64,000 nucleotides of DNA from Bifidobacterium breve DSM 20213 = JCM 1192 (lineage in GTDB: Bacteria > Actinomycetota > Actinomycetes > Actinomycetales > Bifidobacteriaceae), in contig NZ_AP012324.1 of the NCBI RefSeq assembly GCF_001025175.1, positions 186,001 through 250,000 on the forward strand, in the 5' to 3' direction. The notes under the pieces were generated by a model. That model had not been told where the DNA came from and did not search any database. It was given only the letters and a program-made list of their open reading frames with translations. The translations under genes and the position numbers were made by a program. This document shows positions 27,601 to 35,401 of this stretch, one piece after another (positions within the stretch are counted from its first letter, which is position 1; each line of letters begins with the position of its first letter).

Positions 27601-27734
27601 CGAACAAGGGCTGGTCCAACCAGCGCATTGCCGAAAAGCTCAGCTCCACCGCCGCCACCGTGAAGAAGGATGTCGACTGGCTGACCGCCAACGAGGGCTA
27701 CGAGCGCCCCGCCGTAATTCCCAAGCGTGGCTGA
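24684..27734 (+). CDS. topA: DNA topoisomerase I
   Basis: 1016 residues. The N-terminal TOPRIM domain carries IVESPTKA near residue 7 and the acidic DEDREGE near residue 94. The DNA-cleaving tyrosine is Y326 in YMRTDS. The C-terminal part lacks the zinc fingers of E. coli TopA and instead has several actinobacterial repeats of the type GRFGPYV/GRYGPYL/GRFGAYI, each forming a DNA-binding module. It ends in an Ala/Lys-rich basic tail (residues about 915-1000). It relaxes negatively supercoiled DNA. AAGGAGTAGGGC precedes the ATG. Confidence 0.97.
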   Translation: MATKLVIVESPTKAHKIGDYLGKGYTVMASVGHIRDLAQPSQVPAADKPKFGKFGVDVNDGFKPYYIVDGDKKRTVSELKSALKGADELYLATDEDREGEAIAWHLVQTLKPKVPVRRMVFHEITKDAINASLSKTRDVDSHMVDAQETRRILDRLYGYELSPVLWRKVGPGLSAGRVQSVATRLIVERERERMAFKRAPYWDVVATLAAPDALGERTEFAARMISLGGKRLAGSKDFGSDGQLTPDGFAGSVRQLDEASATAVAEALKNADFTVMSMETKPYRRRPQPPFTTSTLQQTAGNRLGMGSRAVMRAAQSLYENGYITYMRTDSVTLSQEAITAARNAVSYHFGDKFLSAEPKQYATKTAGAQEAHECIRPAGSRFHDPDELASKLPIDQLRLYTLIWQRTLACQMADATGSTATVRLSAPAGPADGEAVFQASGTVIEFPGFMKATGEGRKPKPAAADAAAADKSGAKATKSDASESNASLPPMEVGQRVEASDIEPDGHETQPPARYTEATLVKTLEAKEIGRPSTYASIISTIMDRGYVYERGRALIPSWLAFSVTKLLETNFPKLVDYTFTAEMENGLDRIAHGEETGRDWLTHFYFGSGEGAARNADEAHEGLQQQVAQLGEIDARAINTIDIGDGLHVRVGRYGPYLEDMEHLDAEGNPKRASLPDTIAPDELTVEVAHDLTDNHSGGPRELGKDPVSGGTVEVRNGRFGPYVALVPPEGAADSAAAAPAGKKSSKKAAAAASRPRMASLFKTMSPESLSLEDALKLLSLPREVGKYEETNAETGEVSECTVAANNGRYGPYLTKTSADGRSDTRSLGSEDEIFTVDIDKAKELFAQPKYGRGRGRGAAKPPLRDLGNDPNTGKHVTIKDGRFGAYITDGETNRTVPRQYTPESIAPEDAFRLLAEKRAAGPSTRGRRGRERAGAAKSGARGAKKGAASAATNAAEAKRAGRRAEVKKLANKGWSNQRIAEKLSSTAATVKKDVDWLTANEGYERPAVIPKRG

Positions 27735-27748
27735 GCGGAATTATTGCT

Positions 27749-27957
27749 CTACTTGCGTTTCAAGGGGCTGATTTCTCGTTTTGAGAATATCTACTTCCGC
27801 TTCAAGGGGCTGGTCATCTGCTGAACCACGAGTATGAACGGCTCCGCGCCAACGTCATTCCGCCGTTTTGGAACGTTGTCTACTTGGACAACAGCCCCTT
27901 GAAACGGAAGTAGACCTCCGGGAAAGGCCTAATCAGCCCCTTGAAACAGGAATAGAC
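27749..27957. repeat. Long nested palindrome, copy 1 of the GGGGCTGATTT family
   Basis: Two forward arms (TTTCAAGGGGCTGATTT and CTTCCGCTTCAAGGGGCTG) are followed after a central stretch of about 80 bases by two inverted arms (CAGCCCCTTGAAACGGAAG and AATCAGCCCCTTGAAAC). Transcribed, it would fold into one long interrupted stem. Copies 2 and 3 are at 38661 and 59411. No coding sequence is seen in the 318 bases between topA and tmk. Confidence 0.75.
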
Positions 27958-28052
27958 GTTCTTTAAAGCAAAAATCAGCCACTCCGAACGGAGAAGGGCC
28001 CGTGAATCGGGGCAGTAGCCGCAACTCTGCGCCTAACGCTAAGGTCGATAGC

Positions 28053-28673
28053 ATGAGCGGTCTGTTTGTTTCATTTGAAGGCGTCGATGGCGTGGGCAAG
28101 ACCACGCAGGTCGAGCGGCTGCGTGCGTATCTTGAGGCTCAAGGGCGCACGGTAGTCGTCACCCGCGAGCCGGGAGGCACTGCGTTAGGCAAGGCCGTTC
28201 GCCAGTTGCTGTTGCACGGCGTGAACGAGGGGGCCGCCGACATCGCGCCACGCGCCGAGGCGCTGCTGTTCGCCGCAGACCGCGCGCAGCACGTCGCCGA
28301 AACCATTCGTCCGGCGCTGGAACGCGGCGAAGTGGTCATTACCGACCGCTATCTCGATTCGTCCCTGGCCTATCAGGCCGGTGGCCGCGAGCTCACGTCA
28401 GAGGAGATTCGATCCTTAAGCATGTGGGCCACCAACAACTTGCTGCCGGACCGCACGTATCTGCTGGACATGGATCCGACACTCTCCCACAACCGTCTTG
28501 AACATGCCGAAGACCGTATGGAATCGGCCGGCGATGACTTCCAGTCCCGCACCCGCCAGGCGTTCCTTGATTTGGCCGCGGTCGAACCGAATCGTTTCCG
28601 CGTCATCGATGCCAGCCAGTCCATCGAGCAGGTGTGGGCCGCCATCGAAGCGGATATCAAGGAGCTGGCATGA
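28053..28673 (+). CDS. tmk: Thymidylate kinase
   Basis: 206 residues, the usual size, making dTDP from dTMP and ATP. P-loop [12 protein letters not shown] near residue 7, [14 protein letters not shown] near 39 and the [11 protein letters not shown] motif near 97 define the enzyme. The start is the ATG before SGLFVSFEG; the open frame extends 17 codons further up without family support. It overlaps the next gene, encoding the clamp-loader delta prime subunit, by four bases (ATGA), a tmk-holB pair common in Gram-positive bacteria. Confidence 0.95.
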   Translation: MSGLFVSFEGVDGVGKTTQVERLRAYLEAQGRTVVVTREPGGTALGKAVRQLLLHGVNEGAADIAPRAEALLFAADRAQHVAETIRPALERGEVVITDRYLDSSLAYQAGGRELTSEEIRSLSMWATNNLLPDRTYLLDMDPTLSHNRLEHAEDRMESAGDDFQSRTRQAFLDLAAVEPNRFRVIDASQSIEQVWAAIEADIKELA

Positions 28674-29821
28674 GCGTATGGGATTCGTTGGTAGGCCAGC
28701 AGCCGGTAATCGACATGCTCAGCCGCATCGCGCAGGGAGACCCGAGCCAGATCGCCCAGTCGTGGCTGATTTGCGGCCCTCCCGGCTCCGGGCGTTCCAA
28801 CATGGCCCGTGCGTTCGCGGCGGCGCTGGAAAGCCCCGACCATGGCATGAGCGATGAGCCCACGCGCATCACACAGCAGGTACTCGCCGGCACTCACCCG
28901 GATGTCACAGTGCTGGCCACCAACAAAGTGACCATCGGCATCGACCAGGTGCGCGAGATCATCACCACCTCCGAGCAAATGCCGGCCACAGCACCATGGC
29001 GCATCATCGTCATTGAGGATGTGGACCGCATGCTGGAGCGCACCACCAACGTGCTGCTGAAGGAGATCGAAGAGCCGGCCGAACACTGCATCTGGCTGCT
29101 ATGCGCGCCGAGCGCCCAGGACGTGCTGCCCACCATCCGCTCGCGCACGCGCATTGTGAATCTCGCCGTGCCCTCCGCCTCGGCAGTGGCCGGATTCCTG
29201 ACTGCCACCACGGGCGTCGAGCCGAAAGTCGCCCAGCGGGCGGCCCGTCTGGCCGAGGGACACATCGGCATCGCCAAGTTGTACGCCACTGACGAGCAGG
29301 TGATGACGGATCGCGACGAATTGGTGGTGGGCGTACTGAACCTCGCTCGCGCCTCGGACGCGGTGCTGCTGGCCGGCAACCTCATCGACAATGCCAAGGC
29401 CCAGGCCGAGGTGGACGCAAGTCGCACCGCGGCCGATCAAGAGGCGGAATTTCGCCGTATCAACGGTCTTGAGCCGGGGGAGCGGATTCCGCCGAAACTG
29501 CGCGGCGCGTTCAATCAGATCACCAAGAAGGACGATTTGAAGCGGCTGACCACACGACGCACGCGCGATGTGCTGGACCGCGCGCTCAACTCCATCGCCT
29601 CCATTTACCGTGATGTGGCGGTCCTGCAGAACAATGCGGAGGATTCGGTCGGGCTTATCAACCTGGAGAATCGGTCGGCCATCACCGAGCTGTCCGTGCG
29701 GCTGAACCGCGCCGGCGCGGTGGCCCGACTGGACGAAGTGGCTTACGCCCGCAAGCGACTTGCCGGTAATGGCAATCCGCTGCTGGTGTTTGAATCGCTC
29801 TTTTGCGCGTTGATTCCGTGA
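28670..29821 (+). CDS. holB: DNA polymerase III delta prime subunit
   Basis: 383 residues of the clamp-loader AAA+ family. The N-terminal module reads [15 protein letters not shown], with a P-loop GPPGSGRSN in which the lysine is replaced by Arg, fitting a subunit that does not hydrolyse ATP. The delta-prime features [12 protein letters not shown] and [24 protein letters not shown] follow. The start overlaps the tmk stop. It helps load the sliding clamp during replication. The remaining C-terminal half is helical collar sequence of low conservation. Confidence 0.9.
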   Translation: MSVWDSLVGQQPVIDMLSRIAQGDPSQIAQSWLICGPPGSGRSNMARAFAAALESPDHGMSDEPTRITQQVLAGTHPDVTVLATNKVTIGIDQVREIITTSEQMPATAPWRIIVIEDVDRMLERTTNVLLKEIEEPAEHCIWLLCAPSAQDVLPTIRSRTRIVNLAVPSASAVAGFLTATTGVEPKVAQRAARLAEGHIGIAKLYATDEQVMTDRDELVVGVLNLARASDAVLLAGNLIDNAKAQAEVDASRTAADQEAEFRRINGLEPGERIPPKLRGAFNQITKKDDLKRLTTRRTRDVLDRALNSIASIYRDVAVLQNNAEDSVGLINLENRSAITELSVRLNRAGAVARLDEVAYARKRLAGNGNPLLVFESLFCALIP

Positions 29822-29972
29822 GATTGCGCCCTTGGCGCTAGCGCAGGTGAGGTGCCGACGCAGTATGAGATGGCGCTTGCGATGCGCCCTGATGTTTGTG
29901 CGCTTGGCGGTGTAATGCAGCGCAGTGTGGTTCCGGCGCAATGCAAGGCGGCCGTAATGAGGGCCGCCCAAT

Positions 29973-30602
29973 TTATTCGGCGTCTTGCGATCCCGGAGCG
30001 ATAAGCCGCGAAGGCAGATTGACATGCACCGGTGTATTGGATTGATCGGCGAGCAGCCGCAGTATCTCGTCGGCGATCTGCTGCAGCGCTGGCTGAATCG
30101 GAGCGGGGTCGGACGTGAACGCGGTGTGCTGCAACCCTCCGATTTGCACGGCGGGAATCTCCTGCGCATATTGCGCCAGCACGTCGCCCAGATCAATGCC
30201 AGGCAGTGGTACGACAATCAGCCCATCCACATGGCGCGCGGCCATCAACACGATGCGTTCCTTCTGCACTTCCGGCGTCCGCCCGACACTCAGCGCCAGC
30301 TGCCGGCCGCTCTGGTTGACCAACGGCTCAAGTGTGTCGATAAGCCGTGCGCTGAACGGATCCTGAACGCTCGGCACAATCAGGCCGATGGTTCTCGTCA
30401 CGGTGGAACGCAGCGCGCTGGCCGCAAAATTCACCGAATAGTTAAGGCTGTGGGCCGCGGCTCGCACGCGGCGGGCGATGTCGTCGTCCTTGGTGCGTTT
30501 GCCGGAAAGCACACGGGACACCGTGGCCGTGGAGACGTTGGCGATGGCGGCAACATTGACGATTGAGGCGGATGATGATTCCGCTGGCTCGTTCGCGGTC
30601 AT
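29973..30602 (-). pseudogene. LacI-family regulator lacking most of its C-terminal subdomain
   Basis: 209 residues where about 340 are usual. The LacI-type helix-turn-helix (VAAIANVSTATVSRVLSGKR) and the start of the sugar-binding domain (IGLIVPSVQDPFSARLIDTL, DGLIVVPLPGIDLG) are normal. After IPAVQIGGLQ the sequence jumps to what looks like the extreme C-terminus of the family (PIQPALQQIADEILRLLA ... VNLPSRLIAPGS). About 120-130 residues are missing in frame, including most of the effector site. Whether this is a dead gene or a shortened DNA-binding protein is open. It lies downstream of ptsH, on the same strand. Confidence 0.7.
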
Positions 30603-30669
30603 GTGTGCCTCCTCTCCCAGAAAGCATGCCGGCTCGGTGAAATTACCGGCAATCACTATAAAACAAAAG

Positions 30670-30698
30670 ACGGCCGCCCGGACAGGCGGGGCGGCCGT
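30670..30698 (-). terminator. Terminator of ptsH
   Basis: Arms ACGGCCGCC (30670-30678) and GGCGGCCGT (30690-30698), followed on the minus strand by CTTTTGTTTT, end the leftward ptsH transcript. Confidence 0.8.
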
Positions 30699-30725
30699 TT
30701 GGCAAGTGAGAGAAGTTTCGCCCGT

Positions 30726-30986
30726 TTACTCGGCGGCGAGCAGGGTCTCGGTCAGGGAGTCGGCAACGGTCTCGGCGTTGTCTCCCTCAACGGTGATCTG
30801 CACGGTGTCACCCTGCTGAACGCCCAGTCCCATGATGGACAGAATCGAGCCGGCGGGGACGGCTGCGCCGCCTTCCTTGGCGATGGTGACGTTGCAGCCG
30901 GAGGCCGCCACGGCCTGAGCAAACTGTGCTGCAGGACGAGCGTGAATGCCGACGGGATCAGTGATGGTGATGTTGCGGGTAACCAT
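30726..30986 (-). CDS. ptsH: Phosphocarrier protein HPr
   Basis: 86 residues. The phosphorylated histidine is H15 in GIHARPAAQ. The LSIMGL region, which carries the regulatory serine in low-GC Gram-positives, is present as GSILSIMGLGVQQGD. The start is the ATG before VTRNITITD, preceded by AAAGGAGTGTCC on the minus strand; an upstream in-frame ATG would add 13 unsupported residues. HPr passes phosphate from enzyme I to the sugar-specific PTS enzymes. ptsI is divergently transcribed from the other side of a 257-base region, unlike the ptsHI operon of many bacteria. Confidence 0.95.
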   Translation of the reverse strand: MVTRNITITDPVGIHARPAAQFAQAVAASGCNVTIAKEGGAAVPAGSILSIMGLGVQQGDTVQITVEGDNAETVADSLTETLLAAE

Positions 30987-31243
30987 AAAGGACACTCCTT
31001 TGCGTCTGTCTGAAATGGAAGTCATGCGGCCAATTGCGGCAGCTGCTTGATATCGAGTATACCGAGACGTAGAATAAAATCCAGAAAACGATTACCGTTG
31101 GCGTGTTGCAGATAATAAACCACCATAATAAGGGAACTAACAAAGAAGAACTTGCCGGCAATGGCTGCGGCTGCATACTCCGAAGTAGGCATCGAGGCCA
31201 CTGCTCCAAAGAACTACTACCCTACGAACAAAGGAGAACCATT

Positions 31244-32893
31244 ATGGAAATCAAGGGTGTTGGCATTGGCCGTGGCGTGGCGGTCGGCTCGGTTATTCGT
31301 ATGGCGGCCCCGCTGCCGGAGCCTTCCGACGCGCCCCGTGCCGATACCGTGCCGGCGCAGGGAGAGATCGACCGCGTCACTAAGTCGCTGGCCGTGGTGA
31401 ATGCCGACCTGAGCCGTCGTGCCGAAGAAGCGGCTAACGGCGACGAAGGCGCCAAGAAGGCCGCCCCGATTCTGCAGGCCATCTCCATGTTCGCGTCCGA
31501 CCCCTCGCTGGCGGCCAGCATCACCTCGCTGATCAACGGCGGCAAAACCGCAGAGCGCGCCGTGCTGGAAGGCTTCGCCGCAGTTGAGGATATGTTCCGC
31601 GCCATCGGCGGATACCAGGCCGAGCGCGCCGCCGATTTGCACGATGTGGGCCAGCGCGTGATCGCCGACCTGATGGGTGTGCCTGCTCCCGGCATTCCGG
31701 AAAGCGAGACCCCGTTCGTGTTGGTGGCTGAGGATCTTTCCCCCGCGGACACCGCCGCAATCGACCTGAACAAGGTGCTGGCCATCGTCACTTCGCAGGG
31801 TGGCCCCACCTCGCACACCGCCATTCTGGCCCGCGCTCGCGGCATCGTGGCCGTGGTCTCCGCCGCCGAAGCCGAGAACCTGACCAATGGTGAGCAGGTC
31901 ATCGTCAATGCCGCCAAGGGCGTGGTGGTTGCCAACCCGACCGCTGCTGAGATCGAGGATGCCGAGGCCGCCAAGGCTCACGCCGCCAAGGCCAAGGAGC
32001 TGCGCGGCAAGCCGGGCGCCACCAAGGACGGCCACCACATTCCGCTGCTCGCCAACGTGGGTAAGCCCGCCGACGCCGATCCGGCCCTGGAGTATGGCGC
32101 CGAAGGCGTGGGCCTGTTCCGTTCCGAGTTCCTGTTTATCGGCAACTCCGAGCCGCCGAGTGTGGAAGAGCAGACCAAGGCCTACGCCGAGCTGCTGAGC
32201 CGCTTCCCCGGCAAGAAGGTCGTGATCCGTATGCTGGACGCCGGCGCAGATAAACCGCTGCCGTTCCTCACCCCGGAAGACGAGCCGAACCCCGCCCTCG
32301 GCCTGCGTGGTCTGCGCACGCTGAAGGCTCACATGAACGTGCTCGAAGGTCAGCTCAAGGCGCTCGCCGCCGCCGATGCCCAGACCGAGGCCGACCTGTG
32401 GGTCATGGCCCCGATGGTCGCTGACGAGCATGAGGCCGATTACTTCGTCAAGCTCGGCAAGTCCTTTGGTCTGAAGAAGGTCGGTGTGATGGCCGAGGTG
32501 CCGTCCATCGCGCTTATGGCAGACAAGGTGGCCGAGGTGGCCGACTTCGTTTCGATCGGCACCAACGATCTGACCCAGTACACGCTGGCCGCCGACCGTA
32601 CGCTCGGCTCGGTCGCCAACTACCAGACCGCATGGCACCCGGCGGTGCTGCGCGCCATCAAGCTCATCGCCGACGCCGGCAACGCGCACGGCATGCCGGT
32701 GGGCGTGTGCGGTGAGGCTGCCGCCGATCCGGATTTGGCCGTGGTGCTTGCAGGCATCGGCGTCAACTCGCTGTCCATGACCCCGGTGGCTCTGGACGAT
32801 GTGCGCGCCGAGCTCGCCAACTGGACGTTGGAGGAAGCGCAGGAGAAGGCCGCCAAGGCCCTCAACGGCGACTTCTACACTCCGGCCGAGTGA
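31244..32893 (+). CDS. ptsI: PTS enzyme I (phosphoenolpyruvate-protein phosphotransferase)
   Basis: 549 residues. The phosphorylated histidine is H191 in GGPTSHTAILARARG. The PEP-binding barrel has GLFRSEFLF near residue 296 and the catalytic VGVCGEAAAD near 485. The start is the ATG after AAAGGAGAACC; the open frame extends about 47 codons further up but with no matching sequence. It takes phosphate from PEP and gives it to HPr. It is divergent from ptsH; the shared region contains AACGATTACCGTT (31087-31099), a possible regulator site of low confidence. Confidence 0.96.
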   Translation: MEIKGVGIGRGVAVGSVIRMAAPLPEPSDAPRADTVPAQGEIDRVTKSLAVVNADLSRRAEEAANGDEGAKKAAPILQAISMFASDPSLAASITSLINGGKTAERAVLEGFAAVEDMFRAIGGYQAERAADLHDVGQRVIADLMGVPAPGIPESETPFVLVAEDLSPADTAAIDLNKVLAIVTSQGGPTSHTAILARARGIVAVVSAAEAENLTNGEQVIVNAAKGVVVANPTAAEIEDAEAAKAHAAKAKELRGKPGATKDGHHIPLLANVGKPADADPALEYGAEGVGLFRSEFLFIGNSEPPSVEEQTKAYAELLSRFPGKKVVIRMLDAGADKPLPFLTPEDEPNPALGLRGLRTLKAHMNVLEGQLKALAAADAQTEADLWVMAPMVADEHEADYFVKLGKSFGLKKVGVMAEVPSIALMADKVAEVADFVSIGTNDLTQYTLAADRTLGSVANYQTAWHPAVLRAIKLIADAGNAHGMPVGVCGEAAADPDLAVVLAGIGVNSLSMTPVALDDVRAELANWTLEEAQEKAAKALNGDFYTPAE

Positions 32894-32924
32894 CCGTGGC
32901 CGAGCAATCGGCTAAATAATCGGG

Positions 32925-32972
32925 AAAATGCCTTGTTTTCTATCTCTTTGAGGATAGGGAGCAAGGCATTTT
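32925..32972 (+). terminator. Terminator of ptsI
   Basis: Arms AAAATGCCTTG (32925-32935) and CAAGGCATTTT (32962-32972), with an inner CTATC/GATAG stem, form a rho-independent type hairpin. Confidence 0.75.
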
Positions 32973-33050
32973 CGGTATTCCGACTTGCAAAAACCATGCG
33001 GGGGCCCTTAGAGATTATTTGCGTTTTCACGCATTCTCGAAGGGAAACAT

Positions 33051-34554
33051 ATGAAGAAGATGAGCAAAGTTGCCGCCGTCCTCGTGGCTGCGGGCATGCT
33101 GTTTACTGGCGTAGGAACCGCCTACGCTGCTGACGCTACCACAACTGGCACGGCGACACCGCAAACCGCTGAAACCGCACCGACCAATGGCTCTGACGGC
33201 ACCAAGGCCGCTACGAACGCTGCTCCGCAGTCGGATGCCGATGCAAAAGCTAACGCAAAGACCGAGGCAAAGCCGGAAGCCGCGCCGAAGGCTGATGCAA
33301 AGGCCAACGCCGCTGCTCCGCAAGGTAATGGGCCGGCTATCACCAAGATTGAAAAGCCAGAAGGTGTTCTGAAGGTTGGTGCATATTATGCTTCGGGTAC
33401 CGCCAAGCCGGTATTCAAAGTGACTCTTTCCGGTCTGACCGTGGGTAAGGGCTACGGCATCCTCACTAACCTGAATGATGCTTCCGCGACGAAACCCGCT
33501 GTTGGTGATGCGGGGGCCGTATTTGTTATATACGGTGATGGATTTGCCGCCACTACGGCGACCCAGACCGTGAGTATGGAGTATAGAGGTACTTCTGCGG
33601 ACATCGAGGATGTGTGGTTTGCCTTGGTGGAAGGCGACGCCCCAAATAGCGATTATGTACGCGGGAAGGTCGTCAGCATTTCCGATGTTCAGGTTGATCC
33701 CGTGAATGTGAGCCGTAGCATCACCTTCTCCGACCAGAAGGTCGAAAATGTCGGCACGCATTCCGCCGGCCTCAAGGCGCACTACACCATCGACGAGAAG
33801 CTGCTGCCTGACGTGGCCAATGTGCTACAGCACGGCCCTGTTGCGCGTGTTCTCCGTGCAGGGCAAGGCAACGAACAGTGATTGGCAGGTCTACCTGGGG
33901 TCTCCTTTGTGGGATTGCACCACTGGACGCGTGGATGATGATGATCCCAGCGGCGCAAGTACATATGCCAAAATACGTAACCTTGCTAACGGTTATGCCA
34001 AGGACCAGCAGATTGTCGGTCAACGGTTCGATCGTGGTTATGATGTGGAGGCCGCTGATCTCAAGACATCTGGCGACATCACCAACGTCTTGGTCGGATT
34101 GCAGCCTGATACGAAGTACGGTAACTGGAATTATGACTCCAACGGCTGGTGGACTCCGCTGAAGTTGCTGGTTAATCTGGCTCGTAAGGACAATCCGGGG
34201 CCTGATCCGTTGTCGGCTCTGTACTCCGGTCTGCATGTGACATTCAAGGATGGGTCCACCTACGATACCGATTTGCTGGGTTGGACTCCGGTGACTGTCG
34301 GGAAGCCTGGCGACGACAATGGCAACAACGGTAACTCCGGAAACAACGGTAACTCCGGCAATAATAACGGTGGCGCCGCTTCCTCCGGCAATTCCAACAA
34401 CTCCAACAAGACGAATACCGCGAACAAGGGCAACAAGAAGAACGTTAAGACGCCGTCCAACACGGGTAGCGCTGTTCTGGTGGTTGCGTTTACCGGTGCT
34501 GCTTTGTTGATTGCTGGTGTGAGCATGGTGGTGTATCGTCGCCGTCAGGCGTGA
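33051..34554 (+). pseudogene. Cell-wall-anchored surface protein, frameshifted
   Basis: Two frames together encode about 500 residues. The first (33051-33881) has a signal peptide ending in TAYAA, an Ala/Lys/Glu-rich spacer and the start of a beta-rich domain. The second carries on in the next frame from about 33839 (LLRVFSVQGKATNSDWQVYLG) to a Gly/Asn/Ser-rich linker, a sortase-like signal PSNTG, a membrane helix and the tail YRRRQA, ending at 34554. Dropping one C from the CCC at 33836-33838 joins them as ANVLQHGLLRVFSV. So the gene is broken by a single base, or the base is an assembly error. Its ligand is unknown. Confidence 0.75.
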
Positions 34555-34580
34555 CACCGGCCTATGCAGGATAGATAATT

Positions 34581-34612
34581 GAGGGCTTCCTTTCCGTCGA
34601 GGGGAGGCCCTC
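34581..34612 (+). terminator. Terminator-like hairpin after the surface protein
   Basis: GAGGGCTTCC (34581-34590) can pair with GGGGAGGCCCTC (34601-34612). No long T-tract follows. Confidence 0.5.
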
Positions 34613-34703
34613 AGTCGTGTTTGGCTATCACCATGTATTGTGATGGCGTTTTGAGTTGCCGCAGACTGAAATCTGCAACATGGCTCGCGATACACTGGTG
34701 GGT

Positions 34704-35258
34704 ATGAAGATTTCCGCCGATTTCACCGTCATTCCGGACGATTTCGCCAAGGCCGCGGCCCCTGAATATTGCAATGGTGGCGTGCCTGTGGTCTCCTTCC
34801 CGTTCTACATCGATGATGTGAACCCCGAAGCCTGTTACCTGCACTGGGAGTTCGTGGATCCGGATTCGATTCCGGTCTGCGGTTTCGAGTGGATTCACTG
34901 GTCTGTGGCCAATCTGCCCATCGATGCGCTGATGTACGACTTCAACGACTCGCATGCGCTGGCCATTCCGCCGGACTTCTCCCGTCAGCTGCCGGCCATG
35001 ATTCCGGAGACCGTGCAGGGGCGCAACTCCTCGGCCTCCAAGTTCCTGGGTCGTAGCACTGACCCGTCGGTGATTATGCGGTACAACGGACCGCAGCCGC
35101 CGGACAAGGATCATGAGTATTATCTGCAGGTGTGGGCCACCAAGAAGCCGCTTCCCGGATTGAATCAGGGATTCTGGCTCAACGAACTGCTGCACGCGCT
35201 GCGTGCCAGCGGCGAGACTCCCGACACCGACGGCATCTTCCTGACCGGCAAGGCGTGA
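34704..35258 (+). CDS. YbhB/YbcL-type protein of the PEBP (Raf kinase inhibitor) family
   Basis: 184 residues from the ATG at 34704, or 192 from 34680. The phosphatidylethanolamine-binding-like fold is indicated by SFPFYIDDVNPEACYLHWEFVDPDS, FEWIHWSVANLPI, and the ligand-pocket segment YNGPQPPDKDHEYYLQVWAT. Bacterial members are cytoplasmic and their ligands are mostly unknown. No signal peptide is seen. The gene stands alone between a surface-protein pseudogene and a pair of inverted repeats. Confidence 0.85.
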   Translation: MKISADFTVIPDDFAKAAAPEYCNGGVPVVSFPFYIDDVNPEACYLHWEFVDPDSIPVCGFEWIHWSVANLPIDALMYDFNDSHALAIPPDFSRQLPAMIPETVQGRNSSASKFLGRSTDPSVIMRYNGPQPPDKDHEYYLQVWATKKPLPGLNQGFWLNELLHALRASGETPDTDGIFLTGKA

Positions 35259-35265
35259 GCCGCAT

Positions 35266-35368
35266 GAGCTCCCGCAGGCGGGGGCTGTCAGCATAGCTGA
35301 CTGGGGGTGGCTCAGCACAAAACCACCCTCAGTCCGACTTCGTCGTCCAGCTCCCGCCAGCGGGAGCG
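35266..35368. repeat. Inverted pair of two-hairpin repeats
   Basis: A plus-orientation copy (AGCTCCCGCAGGCGGGGGCT, then the stem around AGCATAGCT, then GACTGGGGGTGG) at 35267-35312 faces a minus-orientation copy at 35321-35367 that begins AACCACCCTCAGTCCGAC. Together they form a palindrome of about 100 bases upstream of pepD. Confidence 0.75.
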
Positions 35369-35401
35369 TGACCACAAACAAAGAAAGGACACCATCACAC
35401 T

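Noticed and set aside
27749..27957. Repeated GGGGCTG units as a possible CRISPR array
   Set aside because: The units are inverted relative to one another, only four per block, with no uniform spacers and no cas genes nearby.
31087..31099. AACGATTACCGTT as a LacI-type operator between ptsH and ptsI
   Set aside because: AACG/CGTT are separated by five bases instead of the compact central CG usual for LacI sites, and no second copy was found; kept only as a remark in the ptsI entry.
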